DNA of 64,000 bases from Aliibacillus thermotolerans. GTDB taxonomy: Bacteria > Bacillota > Bacilli > Bacillales > Marinococcaceae. This document shows positions 8,930 through 18,482 of the stretch, one piece after another. Position 1 is the stretch's first letter. Every line of letters starts with the position of its first letter. The position numbers and the translations under genes were made by a program. The notes under the pieces were generated by a model. It was not told the origin of the DNA. It ran no database searches and saw only the letters and a program-made list of their open reading frames with translations. The stretch is taken from positions 89,206 to 153,205 of the forward strand of contig NZ_WKJG01000072.1 of assembly GCF_027853235.1 (NCBI RefSeq), in the 5' to 3' direction.

Positions 8930-9391
8930 TTATTGATTCCGTCCGATTTCCAATGCTTTTAACATCATGTTTTTTGTTGCATTGATCGTTGTGACATTCG
9001 CTTCATAGGAACGCGTCGCACTGATCATATTCACCATTTCTTTTAATGGATCCACGTTTGGCAAAGCGACAAAGCCATCTTCGTTCGCTTCCGGATGATC
9101 CGGTCGATACACTTGTTTAAATGGTGTTGTGTCTTCCACGATCCGGTCAACCTTTACTCCTTCCCCCGGGTTTCTTTCCCCGTTTCCTTGCGCTTTTTTT
9201 AAGTAAGTAGAAAAAGAAGGTTGTTTTGGCGACATCGATACCATTTTCCTACGATAAGGTTCCCACTCCCCATTGACGAACCGACCTCTCGTTGAATCTG
9301 CATTGGCGATGTTCGCAGCAGTAACATCCATGCGCAACCTCTGAGCTGTTAAACCAGAGGCAGAAATATTGATCCCATGAAAAATCCCCAT
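8930..9391 (-). CDS. flgC: Flagellar basal-body rod protein FlgC
   Basis: FlgC is a proximal rod subunit exported through the flagellar apparatus. The 153-residue product begins MGIFHGINISASGLTAQRLR and continues MDVTAANIANADSTR, the rod-protein N-terminal signature. The C-terminal helix contains VNMISATRSYEANVTTINAT and ends MLKALEIG. Both D0 helices are present and length is normal. It lies 6 nt after flgB. Confidence 0.97.
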   Translation of the reverse strand: MGIFHGINISASGLTAQRLRMDVTAANIANADSTRGRFVNGEWEPYRRKMVSMSPKQPSFSTYLKKAQGNGERNPGEGVKVDRIVEDTTPFKQVYRPDHPEANEDGFVALPNVDPLKEMVNMISATRSYEANVTTINATKNMMLKALEIGRNQ

Positions 9392-9397
9392 CGTTCT

Positions 9398-9793
9398 CTA
9401 TCCTCCCCGAACGGCAGATTTTAAACTTTGAAACTTACTGCTTAAACGATCCGTTAATGCGTTGTAATAAATTTGGTTTTTTGCTAGATTCGACATTTCC
9501 TTATCCATGTCGACATTGTTTCCGTTATGATGGTACATCGTGGAGCGATCTTCGCTTATATAAGGTCCTTTTTTCATTGGACCAAACGCTATATGTTTCG
9601 GATGTGTCCGGTATGCTTCTAGTCGTTGTTTTTCCGTTACTTCTTCCAACACATGCTGAAATTGAGCCCGCTTTGCTTTATAATTTGGAGTGTCACTATT
9701 CGCGACATTTTGTGCAATCGCTTTTTGCTCCAAGAGTGCGCCTTTCAATCCATTTTCCAGGGCATAAAAAGAACTAGAATCAAAAAGTCCCAT
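9398..9793 (-). CDS. flgB: Flagellar basal-body rod protein FlgB (first gene of the operon)
   Basis: FlgB is the other proximal rod subunit. The 131-residue protein carries the rod signature QNVANSDTPNYKAKRAQFQ at about residues 28-46 and ends with a C-terminal helix, YYNALTDRLSSKFQSLKSAV. The mid-region MYHHNGNNVDMDKEMSNLAKN is typical of FlgB. It is the first gene of the minus-strand flagellar cluster, starting at ATG 9793 behind GGGAGGGGAGAAAC. The upstream 323-nt gap contains the candidate operon promoter. Confidence 0.97.
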   Translation of the reverse strand: MGLFDSSSFYALENGLKGALLEQKAIAQNVANSDTPNYKAKRAQFQHVLEEVTEKQRLEAYRTHPKHIAFGPMKKGPYISEDRSTMYHHNGNNVDMDKEMSNLAKNQIYYNALTDRLSSKFQSLKSAVRGG

Positions 9794-9900
9794 GTTTCTC
9801 CCCTCCCGTGACTATTTATCTATGAATTTTTTCGATACATCATTCGTACAATACCTCATTCTACCGCAAAAGTTTTCCTTTTTCTACAACATGCTACCTA

Positions 9901-9915
9901 AATTTTATATAAATT
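9901..9915. promoter_or_regulatory. CodY-box-like sequence at the flgB promoter
   Basis: The 15 bases AATTTTATATAAATT match the CodY consensus AATTTTCWGAAAATT at 12 of 15 positions by my count. They overlap the predicted -10 hexamer. CodY is known to repress flagellar genes in B. subtilis, and codY is the next gene upstream here. The region is very AT-rich, so a chance match cannot be excluded. Confidence 0.4.
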
Positions 9916-9930
9916 TTCCTCATTTGTCTA
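9902..9930 (-). promoter_or_regulatory. Candidate sigma-A promoter of the fla/che operon
   Basis: On the minus strand TAGACA (925-930 in the 9,000s) is separated by 17 bp from TAAAAT (9902-9907), each one base from consensus. The 323-nt gap between flgB and codY otherwise holds the codY terminator. I saw no convincing sigma-D site (TAAA and GCCGATAT). Confidence 0.55.
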
Positions 9931-10050
9931 ACATTGTTCACAAATTCATATAAAAGTACCATCTCCATTTCTACTAAATCATAAGACTTAAGTTTGCACT
10001 TTCCTTTCTAAGCGCAATTTCTTATCTTCAGTCACGGCGAACAAAGGCAT

Positions 10051-10090
10051 GAAAAAAGAACCAATTACGATTTCCATCACAATTGGTTCT
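10051..10090 (-). terminator. Intrinsic terminator after codY
   Basis: A perfect 10-bp stem, AGAACCAATT with AATTGGTTCT, encloses a 14-nt loop and on the minus strand is followed by TTTTTT. It lies about 27 nt after the codY stop and closes the topA-proximal operon before the flagellar promoter. Confidence 0.9.
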
Positions 10091-10116
10091 CCTCGTAGTT
10101 TGTAATGATATGTCGA

Positions 10117-10899
10117 TTAACCACTCATTTTTAACTTGTCTAATTCAATGAGAAATTTATCGTTTAATACTTTAATGTACGTTCCTTTCATTCCTAAAGA
10201 ACGCGATTCAATCACACCGGCACTTTCTAATTTTCTGAGTGCGTTTACGATGACGGAACGGGTAATGCCGACGCGGTCAGCAATTTTGCTTGCGACAAGC
10301 AATCCTTCTTTGGCGTCTAGCTCTTCAAAAATATGTTCTACCGCTTCTAGTTCACTATAAGAAAGAGAGCTAATCGCCATTTGTACTACCGCTTTACTCC
10401 GTGCTTCTTCTTCAATTTCTTGCGTTTTCTCATGAAGTATTTCCATTCCTACGACTGTCGCACCGTACTCCGCTAACACTAAATCATCATCTTCATACGG
10501 ATCATTTAAGCGGGAGAATACAAGCGTTCCAAGACGTTGACCTCCGCCCACAATCGGAACGACTGTCGTTAAGCCATTTTTAAATAGATCTTTGTCCTCT
10601 TCCGGGTATGCAGTATACTTACTATCGACAGGCAAATTCGGGGATGTTTCGTGAATTTCAAACAGACTTTCGGTATACTCTTCTGGAAATTGCCGTTCTT
10701 CCAGCATTTTTTCCATGCGCTCATTTTCAATCTCTTGAACAATGGCGTAACCTAATAGTTTTCCACGACGACTAATGACAAACACATTGGACGCCAACAC
10801 GTCACGTAGTGTTTCAGCCATATCTGTGAAATTAACACTTTCCCCGCCTGCCTTTTGCAACATGTCATTAATTTTCCGACTTCTCGTTAACAAATCCAT
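10117..10899 (-). CDS. codY: GTP- and branched-chain-amino-acid-sensing global repressor CodY
   Basis: CodY binds DNA when GTP and isoleucine/valine/leucine are plentiful and represses stationary-phase genes, including motility and competence. The 260-residue product has the N-terminal GAF ligand domain (about residues 1-155) and a C-terminal winged helix. The recognition region is [20 protein letters not shown] at about 203-222. Length is canonical. It is the last gene of xerC-hslV-hslU-codY, the conserved Bacillus order, with ATG 10899 behind AGGAGGAGACTGAAAG. The terminator at 10051-10090 follows. The CodY-like box at 9901-9915 could be one of its own targets. Confidence 0.98.
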   Translation of the reverse strand: MDLLTRSRKINDMLQKAGGESVNFTDMAETLRDVLASNVFVISRRGKLLGYAIVQEIENERMEKMLEERQFPEEYTESLFEIHETSPNLPVDSKYTAYPEEDKDLFKNGLTTVVPIVGGGQRLGTLVFSRLNDPYEDDDLVLAEYGATVVGMEILHEKTQEIEEEARSKAVVQMAISSLSYSELEAVEHIFEELDAKEGLLVASKIADRVGITRSVIVNALRKLESAGVIESRSLGMKGTYIKVLNDKFLIELDKLKMSG

Positions 10900-10921
10900 C
10901 TTTCAGTCTCCTCCTGTTTTG

Positions 10922-12304
10922 TTATAAAATATATCGGCTTAAATCTCGGTTTTTCGCAATATTGGAGAGTTTTTCTTCGACATACTCTGGTGTAATCGTA
11001 ATCGTCTCCATTGTAATGTCTGGAGCTTCGAAGCTTAAATCTTCCAGGAGACGTTCTAACAATGTATGAAGTCGACGTGCACCAATATTTTCTGTATGCT
11101 GATTGACATCTTGAGCAATATCAGCAATCTTATTTACAGCTTCGTCAGAAAATTCCACATTTATACCTTCTGTCTTTAACAAAGCTTGATATTGCTTTAT
11201 TAAAGCGAGATCTGGTTCGGTTAAAATTTTAACAAAGTCTTCTTTTGTTAAGTTATCAAGCTCTACCCGAATCGGAAATCGGCCTTGCAGTTCGGGAATA
11301 AGATCGGACGGCTTTGACATGTGGAATGCTCCTGCTGCAATGAACAAAATATGATCGGTTTTCACCGGTCCATACTTTGTTGTCACTGTAGAACCTTCTA
11401 CAATTGGCAATATGTCACGTTGTACTCCTTCCCGGGATACATCTGCCCCTTTCTCTCTACCTGCAATTTTATCCATTTCATCTATGAAAATAATACCCGA
11501 CTGCTCGGCTTTTGAAACTGCCGTTTGACTCACTTCATCCATATCGATTAATTTTTGTGCTTCTTGTTCCGTTAAAATCACCCGGGCTTCTCGCACTGGC
11601 AACCGACGATTTTTCTTTTTCTTCGGAAGCATTTGTCCAAGCACATCTTGCATATTAATCCCCATTTGTTCAAGTCCTGATCCTTGAAACATATCCATCA
11701 TTCCGTGAGATTCTTCCACTTCAATCGTGACGAGATGATCTTCCAATTCCCCGAGGGCTAATTGATGAGCAATTTGCTTTCGTTTTTGGGCAATCTCAGG
11801 CTCTTCCGGCTCCTCATTAGACTGAACGGTCTGTTGTTGGAAAAGGGCTTCAAACGGATTGCTGAAGGTTTCGCGCTTTTTCTTTTCCGGTACGAGCAGC
11901 TTGACGAGGCGACGATTGGCACGTTCTTCTGCTTCTTTTTTCACCGATTCCATTCTCTCTTCTTTCACAAGTCGGACGGCTGTGTCAACTAAATCCCGTA
12001 CCATTGATTCCACATCACGGCCCACATAACCTACTTCTGTAAATTTTGTCGCTTCTACTTTAATAAATGGTGCGCCGGTAAATTTCGCCAACCTTCTTGC
12101 AATTTCCGTTTTCCCAACACCGGTCGGACCAATCATCAAAATATTTTTTGGAGTAATTTCTTCTCGTAAGCGCTCATCCAATAAGCTTCTGCGGTAGCGA
12201 TTTCGCAAAGCAACTGCGACCGAACGTTTCGCTTCTTTTTGACCGATAATGTACTGATCCAACTTTTCCACAATTTGTTTTGGAGTAAGTGGGTGCTGAT
12301 TCAT
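10922..12304 (-). CDS. hslU: ATPase subunit HslU (ClpY) of the HslUV protease
   Basis: HslU is the AAA+ unfoldase that feeds substrates into the HslV peptidase. The 460-residue product has Walker A GPTGVGKT at 59-66, the substrate-gripping pore loop GYVGRD at 92-97, an intermediate domain (about 110-240) and Walker B IIFIDEMD at 271-278. The C-terminus ends LSRYIL; in this family these last residues dock into HslV to activate it. All ATPase elements are intact. It lies 32 nt after hslV and 22 nt before codY. It is called ClpY or CodX in B. subtilis. Confidence 0.98.
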   Translation of the reverse strand: MNQHPLTPKQIVEKLDQYIIGQKEAKRSVAVALRNRYRRSLLDERLREEITPKNILMIGPTGVGKTEIARRLAKFTGAPFIKVEATKFTEVGYVGRDVESMVRDLVDTAVRLVKEERMESVKKEAEERANRRLVKLLVPEKKKRETFSNPFEALFQQQTVQSNEEPEEPEIAQKRKQIAHQLALGELEDHLVTIEVEESHGMMDMFQGSGLEQMGINMQDVLGQMLPKKKKNRRLPVREARVILTEQEAQKLIDMDEVSQTAVSKAEQSGIIFIDEMDKIAGREKGADVSREGVQRDILPIVEGSTVTTKYGPVKTDHILFIAAGAFHMSKPSDLIPELQGRFPIRVELDNLTKEDFVKILTEPDLALIKQYQALLKTEGINVEFSDEAVNKIADIAQDVNQHTENIGARRLHTLLERLLEDLSFEAPDITMETITITPEYVEEKLSNIAKNRDLSRYIL

Positions 12305-12336
12305 ACACCGGCTCCTTTCTCCTTATAGTCTTTTCT

Positions 12337-12879
12337 TTATAACTGTTCGACAATGATATGGTCGTTTGTATACACACAAATATCGCCAGCTGTTTTTAAC
12401 GAAGCTCGCGCGATTTCCTTTGCACTTAAATGAGAAGCATGTTCTTTTAGGGCTCTGCCTGCCGCTAAAGCATAATTACCACCGGAGCCAATAGCTAAAA
12501 TGCCATCATCCGGTTCAATCACTTCACCAGTTCCAGCTACAAGAAGCAATTTCTCTTTATCCATCACCACCAGCATTGCTTCCAAACGGCGCAACATTTT
12601 ATCCGTTCGCCATTCTTTCGCAAGTTCTACTGCAGCCCGTTCCAAGTTTCCATTCCACTGTTCCAGCTTTCCTTCAAACATGTCAAACAGTGTGAACGCA
12701 TCTGCCACAGAACCGGCAAAACCGGCAAGGACATTGCCATGATAAATTTTACGCACTTTGGTGGCTGTGTGTTTCATCACAACAGCTTCTCCAAAAGTGA
12801 CTTGTCCGTCACCAGCCATGGCAGCCTCACCTTGATGCTGAATAGCAAAAATCGTAGTCGCATGAAAACGGGACTCCAT
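12337..12879 (-). CDS. hslV: Peptidase subunit HslV (ClpQ) of the HslUV protease
   Basis: HslV is a proteasome-beta-like N-terminal nucleophile peptidase that forms hexameric rings. The 180-residue product reads [17 protein letters not shown] and contains the family core [22 protein letters not shown]-like [14 protein letters not shown] and [17 protein letters not shown]. The TTI that aligns with the mature E. coli N-terminus is at Thr8-Thr9, so seven residues precede it. B. subtilis ClpQ is reported to use the Ser after the initiator Met. Here residue 2 is Glu, which methionine aminopeptidase would not expose. The start is fixed by AAAGGAGAT five bases upstream of the ATG. The gene overlaps xerC by one base (TAATG). 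Confidence 0.97.
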   Translation of the reverse strand: MESRFHATTIFAIQHQGEAAMAGDGQVTFGEAVVMKHTATKVRKIYHGNVLAGFAGSVADAFTLFDMFEGKLEQWNGNLERAAVELAKEWRTDKMLRRLEAMLVVMDKEKLLLVAGTGEVIEPDDGILAIGSGGNYALAAGRALKEHASHLSAKEIARASLKTAGDICVYTNDHIIVEQL

Positions 12880-13799
12880 TACGAATCTCCTTTCTTTTTC
12901 GAGCGTGGATGACTTCCATTGTACACTTCCCGTAACCGCTCTTTTGTTACGTGGGTATACATTTGTGTTGTGGACAAATGCTCATGACCTAACAGTTCTT
13001 GCACCGAGCGCAAATCCGCTCCCCGGTTTAATAAATGTGTTGCGAAGGTGTGACGGATGTCATGGGGAGATACGTGCAACGTTTCACTGAGTTCTTTTGC
13101 ACGTCTGTTCACAATATAATAGACACCACGTTCTGTTAAAGGTTTCCCTTGATGATTTAAAAATAATTGTTTCGGAGCTGGTGAAAGGGTGCATACCTTT
13201 TTACGAGCGTGCCCCATATAATAAGCAACCGCTTCTAACGCTTTCTTAGATATCGGAGCGTAACGTTCTTTTCTCCCCTTCCCTTTAATAAGGACGGTTT
13301 TTAAATCAAAGTGAATGTCATCCACTTCCACACGGCACACTTCACTCACCCTCATCCCTGTTGCATATAACAGTTCGAAAAGGGCAAGATCGCGCTGGTC
13401 CCGTGCTTTTTCTTTTTGAAATGCGGAAAAAATCGCCTCCATCTCTTCTTCATATAAAAAACGAGGTAACACCTGTTGGTTTTTAGGAAGCCTCGTGCCG
13501 GAGAATGGATTCATCGAAACGATTTCTTCTCGTTTTAAAAAGCGAAAAAAACTTCTCATCGCTGAAATTTTGCGCGTCATCGTACGACGTTCGTACCCTT
13601 GGTCATATAAAAAACTTACATAGCTTCGGGCAACGTGAAGATCCACTGTTTGAATATGATGGAGATTTTCGCTTTCTAAAAAGTGAGTAAAATGGTTTAT
13701 GTCATTTTCATATGACTTGATGGTGAATGGGGAAGCATTTTTTTCGACCATGAGATAGCGAAGAAATTGTTCTTTTGCGTCTGTAACATTGGTTGTCAA
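12879..13799 (-). CDS. xerC: Site-specific tyrosine recombinase XerC (CodV)
   Basis: XerC resolves chromosome dimers at dif together with XerD. The 306-residue protein has an N-terminal SAM-like core-binding domain (about 6-90) and a C-terminal catalytic domain. The catalytic residues are all visible: Arg150 (ATGMRVSEV), Lys174 (KGKGRKER), His246 and Arg249 ([13 protein letters not shown]), His272 (LLGHEHLST) and the nucleophile Tyr281. The start is TTG at 13797-13799 with GGGGTG seven bases upstream. It precedes hslV with a TAATG overlap in the conserved codVWXY-type operon. Location and lack of flanking att-like repeats argue for a housekeeping Xer rather than a phage integrase. Confidence 0.95.
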   Translation of the reverse strand: MTTNVTDAKEQFLRYLMVEKNASPFTIKSYENDINHFTHFLESENLHHIQTVDLHVARSYVSFLYDQGYERRTMTRKISAMRSFFRFLKREEIVSMNPFSGTRLPKNQQVLPRFLYEEEMEAIFSAFQKEKARDQRDLALFELLYATGMRVSEVCRVEVDDIHFDLKTVLIKGKGRKERYAPISKKALEAVAYYMGHARKKVCTLSPAPKQLFLNHQGKPLTERGVYYIVNRRAKELSETLHVSPHDIRHTFATHLLNRGADLRSVQELLGHEHLSTTQMYTHVTKERLREVYNGSHPRSKKKGDS

Positions 13800-13868
13800 T
13801 GCAATTCACCCCAACCTTAAAAGCTATTAAATTCTACCATACGCGACAATTTTCTGCAAGAAAGTTAC

Positions 13869-15167
13869 TTATTTTTTCATAAAATTCTGAATGGACGTCA
13901 ATGCGCGGTGAGCCAACCGTTCATTGCGCTCTTGTTTCTTTTTGACCCGTTCCTCTAAACGAGGCAACAAGCCAAAATTAGCATTCATCGGTTGGAAATT
14001 GTCAGGATTGGCAGTGGTAATGTATTGGGCAAGGGCACCAATCATCGTTTCAGGCGGAAATATATCTAGCGCTTCCCCTTTCTGTAATTTCGCAGCGTTT
14101 CGTCCTGCTACTAATCCTGCTGCAGCGGATTCGACATATCCTTCCACTCCTGTAATTTGACCGGCAAAAAACAAATCTTTTCGCTTTTTTGTTTGGTATG
14201 TCGGTTCTAATATGCGTGGGGAGTTGATAAATGTGTTCCGGTGAATGACGCCGTAGCGAACAATTTCTGCTTTTTCAAGTCCCGGGATCATGCGAATCAC
14301 TTCTTTTTGCGGACCCCATTTCATATGCGTTTGAAAACCAACAATATTATACAATGTCCCTTCTTTGTTGTCTTGGCGCAGTTGCACCACTGCATAAGGA
14401 CGTTCACCTGTTTCCGGATGTTCCAGCCCCACCGGTTTCATCGGTCCAAAAGTGAGCGTCTGTTTTCCACGTCGGGCCATTACCTCAATTGGCATGCATC
14501 CTTCAAAAAAGATATCTTTCTCAAAAGATCGCAACTCCACTGTTTCGGCACGAATCAATGCTTCATAAAAGCGATGAAATTCCTCTTCATTCATCGGACA
14601 ATTAATATAAGCAGCATCTCCTTTATCATAGCGAGATTTCACATATGCTTTTTCCATATCAATGGAATCCGCTTCAATAATCGGTGCTGCTGCGTCATAA
14701 AAATAAAGATGTTTTTCCCCACTGAATGCCCGAATGTTTTCCGATAAACGTTCTGACGTGAGGGGGCCAGTTGCAATAACGGTCGGTCCATCAGCGGGAA
14801 TCTCCGTTACTTCTTCATTCACAACAGTGATTAAGGGATGGTTTTTTACTTGTTCCGTCACCCGGGCCGAAAAATCGTGACGATCAACGGCTAATGCCCC
14901 GCCGGCAGGGACACTGGCAGCATCTGCCGCGTGTATAATGACAGAATCTAAACGTCTCATTTCTTCCTTTAATACCCCGACTGCATTTTGTAAACTATTT
15001 CCGCGCAATGAGTTGCTACAGACGAGTTCGGCAAATTGGTCGGTATGGTGGGCCGGTGTTTGTTTTGCAGGACGCATTTCAACTAAGCGGACGGAAACCC
15101 CTTCTTTTGCAATTTGCCAAGCCGCTTCACTACCTGCTAAACCAGCACCGATGACGGTTACTGTCAT
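13869..15167 (-). CDS. trmFO: tRNA (uracil-54-C5) methyltransferase TrmFO
   Basis: TrmFO is the folate- and FAD-dependent enzyme that makes ribothymidine at position 54 of tRNA in most Bacillota. The 432-residue product starts [17 protein letters not shown] with the FAD dinucleotide motif GAGLAG at 7-12. The family segments [37 protein letters not shown] and [19 protein letters not shown] follow. The frame is open eight codons further upstream, but GGAAGGTGA directly before the ATG at 15167 marks the start. It lies between topA and xerC, as in B. subtilis (old name gid). Confidence 0.97.
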   Translation of the reverse strand: MTVTVIGAGLAGSEAAWQIAKEGVSVRLVEMRPAKQTPAHHTDQFAELVCSNSLRGNSLQNAVGVLKEEMRRLDSVIIHAADAASVPAGGALAVDRHDFSARVTEQVKNHPLITVVNEEVTEIPADGPTVIATGPLTSERLSENIRAFSGEKHLYFYDAAAPIIEADSIDMEKAYVKSRYDKGDAAYINCPMNEEEFHRFYEALIRAETVELRSFEKDIFFEGCMPIEVMARRGKQTLTFGPMKPVGLEHPETGERPYAVVQLRQDNKEGTLYNIVGFQTHMKWGPQKEVIRMIPGLEKAEIVRYGVIHRNTFINSPRILEPTYQTKKRKDLFFAGQITGVEGYVESAAAGLVAGRNAAKLQKGEALDIFPPETMIGALAQYITTANPDNFQPMNANFGLLPRLEERVKKKQERNERLAHRALTSIQNFMKK

Positions 15168-15208
15168 GGAATCACCTTCCTTTTTTTTCAATTTTAGCCA
15201 AAGGAAAC

Positions 15209-15227
15209 CCCCTAACAGATGTAGGGG
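15209..15227 (-). terminator. Weak terminator-like hairpin after topA
   Basis: CCCCTA at 15209-15214 pairs with TAGGGG at 15222-15227. On the minus strand the stem continues into GGGTTT but only a short, broken T-run follows. It sits 15 nt after the topA stop and may attenuate read-through into trmFO. Confidence 0.45.
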
Positions 15228-15241
15228 ATTGGTTTGAAAAA

Positions 15242-17314
15242 TTAGTTCGGGTTCTCTTTATAATCGCACTCGGTACATGCTACATGAACGCCTTTTTTCG
15301 TTTTCTTTTCAACGAGCATCGCTTCACATTTTGGACAAGTTCGAGTAATCGGTTTGTCCCAAGAGACAAATTCGCATTCGGGATAGCGGTCACATCCATA
15401 AAATGTCCTTCTTTTTTTACTTTTTCGCTCGACAATATTTCCTTCTTTACAGCGTGGGCATTTCACACCAATTTCTTTTACGATCGGTTTCGTATTGCGA
15501 CATTCAGGAAAGTTCGAACAAGCAATAAACTTGCCGTATCTTCCCATTTTGTACACAAGAGGGTGACCGCATTTTTCACAATCTTCACCCGTAGGCTCAT
15601 CTTTAATTTCGACTTGTTCCATTTCATTTTCAGCAACTTGAAGTCTTTTTTCAAATTCTTTGTAAAAATCATCGATAATACTGATCCAATTTTGACGACC
15701 TTCTTCAATGTAGTCAAGGTCATTTTCCATTTTCGCTGTAAATTCTACATCCAAAATTTCCGGGAAAAATTCCACCATTAATTCGGTGACGATCTCACCT
15801 AACTCCGTCGGAACGAAACGACGATCTTCTAAAGCGACATAGTTTCTCCGTTGAATCGTATCTAACGTTGGCGCGTAAGTGGACGGCCTTCCTATCCCTT
15901 TTTCTTCCATCGTTTTCACTAAGCGCGCTTCCGTATAGCGAGGCGGTGGTTGCGTGAAATGTTGATTTTCTTTCATTTCTTTGTTTTGAACTGTTTCTCC
16001 TTCATGTAAGTCCGGTAAAAAGCGATCTTCTTCTTTCTTTCCGTTATCTTTTCCTTCAATGTATACTTTCATGAATCCTGGAAATTTAATTTTAGACCCG
16101 TTGGCGCGAAAAAGAACGCCGTTATTTTCCAAATCTACTGACATCGTATCCATTACCGCCGGTGCCATTTCACTAGCTACCATTCTTTCCCATATTAATT
16201 TATATAAACGGTACTGATCCCGCGATAAGTACGGTTTAATGTCTTTGGGTTCTTTGGCTATCGAGGTTGGTCTTACCGCTTCGTGAGCATCTTGCGTATT
16301 TTCCCCTTGCTTACGGTTCCTTTGCCCTTTTCGCACGTATTCTTTGCCAAATGTTTCTTCAATGTAAGCTTTTGCTTCTTCTTTTGCGGTGTTGGAAATC
16401 CGCGTGGAGTCTGTTCTCATATACGTAATAAGTCCAATCGTCCCTTCTTTTCCGATATCAACACCTTCATACAATTGCTGAGCGATCATCATCGTCTTTT
16501 TTGCCCGAAAGTTGAGCTTCCGCGCTGCCTCTTGTTGTAAAGAAGAAGTCGTAAAAGGTAAGACCGGGTTTCGCTTTCTTTCTTTTCGTTCTACTTTTGT
16601 AATGCGATAATTTTTTCCGTCTAATTTAGCAAGAATCCGATCTACGTCTTCTTTCGATTGTAGCTTTGTTTTTTTACCGTCTACTCCGTAAAATTTCGCT
16701 TCAAAGACTTCCCCTTCTCGGTCAAACATTCCTTCTATACTCCAATACTCTTCCGGCACAAACGCTTGAATTTCTTTTTCACGATCAATGATCATTTTAA
16801 CAGCAACCGATTGAACCCGACCAGCACTCAATCCTTTTTTCACTTTTTTCCAAAGAAGTGGACTAATGTTATATCCAACAAGTCGATCTAAAATACGCCT
16901 CGCTTGTTGGGCATACACTAAATCCATATCAATTTCGCGTGGTGCTTGAAAGGCTTCTTTGATGGCCTTTTTCGTAATTTCATTAAACACGACGCGACAT
17001 TTTGAATTCGTGTCGATCCCGAGACTGTGGGCAAGATGCCAAGCGATCGCTTCCCCCTCTCGGTCCGGGTCGGCAGCGAGATAAATTTTTTTTACTTTTT
17101 TTGCAGCGGATTTTAATTCTTTCAGTACTGGTCCTTTCCCTCGAATCGTAATATACTTCGGTTCATAATTATTTTTCACGTCTACTCCCGTTTGACTTTT
17201 CGGTAAATCACGGACATGTCCCATGGAAGCTTTCACAATATATTTCTTCCCAAGATATTTTCCGATCGTCTTTGCCTTTGCGGGAGATTCCACGATTACT
17301 AAGTAATCTGCCAT
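15242..17314 (-). CDS. topA: DNA topoisomerase I
   Basis: This type IA topoisomerase relaxes negative supercoils. The 690-residue protein has the Toprim domain with Glu9 and the acidic DPD at 82-84, and the active-site Tyr298 in [14 protein letters not shown]. Three C-terminal zinc ribbons are visible: CEKC...CSNFPEC, CPRC...CDRYPEC and CPKC...CTEC. This is the complete bacterial arrangement. The ATG at 17314 follows GGGGGAGG. A good sigma-A promoter lies at 17361-17390, so topA is probably the first gene of the run to codY. Confidence 0.98.
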   Translation of the reverse strand: MADYLVIVESPAKAKTIGKYLGKKYIVKASMGHVRDLPKSQTGVDVKNNYEPKYITIRGKGPVLKELKSAAKKVKKIYLAADPDREGEAIAWHLAHSLGIDTNSKCRVVFNEITKKAIKEAFQAPREIDMDLVYAQQARRILDRLVGYNISPLLWKKVKKGLSAGRVQSVAVKMIIDREKEIQAFVPEEYWSIEGMFDREGEVFEAKFYGVDGKKTKLQSKEDVDRILAKLDGKNYRITKVERKERKRNPVLPFTTSSLQQEAARKLNFRAKKTMMIAQQLYEGVDIGKEGTIGLITYMRTDSTRISNTAKEEAKAYIEETFGKEYVRKGQRNRKQGENTQDAHEAVRPTSIAKEPKDIKPYLSRDQYRLYKLIWERMVASEMAPAVMDTMSVDLENNGVLFRANGSKIKFPGFMKVYIEGKDNGKKEEDRFLPDLHEGETVQNKEMKENQHFTQPPPRYTEARLVKTMEEKGIGRPSTYAPTLDTIQRRNYVALEDRRFVPTELGEIVTELMVEFFPEILDVEFTAKMENDLDYIEEGRQNWISIIDDFYKEFEKRLQVAENEMEQVEIKDEPTGEDCEKCGHPLVYKMGRYGKFIACSNFPECRNTKPIVKEIGVKCPRCKEGNIVERKSKKRRTFYGCDRYPECEFVSWDKPITRTCPKCEAMLVEKKTKKGVHVACTECDYKENPN

Positions 17315-17360
17315 CTCTTTTGTTTCCTCCCCCTTTAAAATGTCGTACCAAATGGTTTAT

Positions 17361-17390
17361 ATTATCAAACAGTCTTAGGTGTTTTGTCAA
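17361..17390 (-). promoter_or_regulatory. Sigma-A promoter of topA
   Basis: On the minus strand a perfect TTGACA (17385-17390) stands 18 bp from GATAAT (17361-17366; alternatively TGATAA at 17 bp). It lies about 47 nt upstream of the topA start. A 16-bp perfect palindrome is found 18 bp upstream of the -35. Confidence 0.75.
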
Positions 17391-17408
17391 ATTGTATACC
17401 TTTCTTGT

Positions 17409-17424
17409 TGTCATCATGATGACA
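17409..17424. promoter_or_regulatory. 16-bp perfect palindrome upstream of the topA promoter
   Basis: TGTCATCATGATGACA reads the same on both strands. It lies just upstream of the topA -35 element, a natural position for an activator or repressor site. I do not recognise it as a known Bacillus operator. Confidence 0.5.
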
Positions 17425-17488
17425 TGTGAAAACACAACCGCCTGTTATTGTACCTTATTTTGGTCGAACAAAGAAGTATTTTATGAAT

Positions 17489-17510
17489 AACCGCCTCATT
17501 GTTGGTGGTT
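17489..17510. terminator. Possible weak terminator between dprA and topA
   Basis: AACCGCC at 17489-17495 pairs with GGTGGTT at 17504-17510 with one wobble pair. On the plus strand it is followed by TTTC; on the minus strand, the direction of dprA, the following T-run is poor (ATTCAT). Confidence 0.35.
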
Positions 17511-17516
17511 TTTCAT

Positions 17517-18416
17517 TTATTTTATACCGTTCTTGTCAAAAATAGACCAACGTTCATGATATAAATGTTCTGATTTCCATACGGGAAAAGCCCCTTCGGA
17601 GAGAAGTTGATGCGTTCCTTTTGAAAGAGGGGAAAAGATAGAACCCGGTAAAACACCGACTTCTTTCCCTTGTTCTAATGCTTGATAGGCGGTGATTAAT
17701 GATCCACTTCGCTCCTGTGCTTCCGTTAAGAAAACAACATCGGAGAGACCGCTAATAATCCGGTTTCGCATAGGGAATTGCCATTTTCTTGGAGGGGTAG
17801 ATGGAGGATATTCAGATAGAAGGAGTTGTTCCTTTGCCATATGTTCGCTTAACGCTTGATTTTCACGCGGATACATATGTGCAAACCCTGAGCCGAGCAC
17901 GCCAATCGTTGTTCCGTTCCATTGAATCGCTGTTTGATGGGCGAATGTATCGGTTCCTTTTGCAACACCGCTAATTATCGTGACTTGTTTTTGAATCAGA
18001 GGAGGGAGTAGGGTACGTATCGCTTTTTTTCCGTATTCAGTCGGGGTGCGGGAGCCGACCACTGCTAATGTGTAAGGAGAAGAAAGGAAAGAGAGATTCC
18101 CACTGACATATAACACCCAGGGAGGATCATAGATGTGTTGCAATCGGTCGGGATAGATGGGATCAAAACGGGTAACAATGTGAAGATTCGGTGTCTGTTC
18201 ATATCGTTTTTCGAGCTCATAAGGGGAAGTTTCATGCAAGTAATGGTAAAGTTTGGTCACTTCGGGAGGAGTCAATCGCAACAGGGTAAGAAGTTTTTGT
18301 TTCGATAAGTGATAAGGGAGTAAGAAAGATGGATCGTGTTGATAAATTTCGTTCAACCGTTTCCAATTCATAAAAGGGGCTTCCGATAAATGAAGAAGGG
18401 CCGTGTTTCTATCCAT
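17517..18416 (-). CDS. dprA: DNA-processing protein DprA (Smf)
   Basis: DprA protects incoming single-stranded DNA during transformation and loads RecA. The 299-residue product has an N-terminal helical region with helix-hairpin-helix-like content and then the Rossmann-like core. Visible core motifs are LAVVGSRTPTEYGKKA, TIISGVAKGTDTFAHQTA, LGSGFAHMYPRENQ, LLSEYPPSTPP and a KWQFPMRNRIISGLSD segment. Length matches B. subtilis Smf, which lacks a long C-terminal extension. It lies between topA and sucD in the conserved order. Natural competence cannot be inferred from this gene alone, because dprA is present in many non-transformable bacteria. Confidence 0.95.
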   Translation of the reverse strand: MDRNTALLHLSEAPFMNWKRLNEIYQHDPSFLLPYHLSKQKLLTLLRLTPPEVTKLYHYLHETSPYELEKRYEQTPNLHIVTRFDPIYPDRLQHIYDPPWVLYVSGNLSFLSSPYTLAVVGSRTPTEYGKKAIRTLLPPLIQKQVTIISGVAKGTDTFAHQTAIQWNGTTIGVLGSGFAHMYPRENQALSEHMAKEQLLLSEYPPSTPPRKWQFPMRNRIISGLSDVVFLTEAQERSGSLITAYQALEQGKEVGVLPGSIFSPLSKGTHQLLSEGAFPVWKSEHLYHERWSIFDKNGIK

Positions 18417-18441
18417 GTATTCACTCCTTCCAATGATTGGA

Positions 18442-18474
18442 AATAAGGGGCTGTTTAGAAAACAGTCCCTTATT
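18442..18474 (-). terminator. Terminator after sucCD
   Basis: AATAAGGGGCTGTTT (18442-18456) pairs with AAACAGTCCCTTATT (18460-18474) around a 3-nt loop, with a single wobble pair. It lies just after the sucD stop at 18483, ending the sucCD transcript before dprA. Confidence 0.8.
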
Positions 18475-18482
18475 GTGATTGA

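Noticed and set aside
12879..13799. XerC as a mobile-element integrase
   Set aside because: It is in the conserved codV-hslV-hslU-codY operon, without flanking att-like repeats or cargo, so it is the housekeeping recombinase.
14241..14747. 168-aa plus-strand ORF opposite trmFO
   Set aside because: A shadow of the conserved trmFO; composition (many His, Phe and Cys) is typical of antisense frames.
15284..15781. 165-aa plus-strand ORF opposite topA zinc ribbons
   Set aside because: Antisense to conserved zinc-binding sequence; Phe-rich without plausible features.
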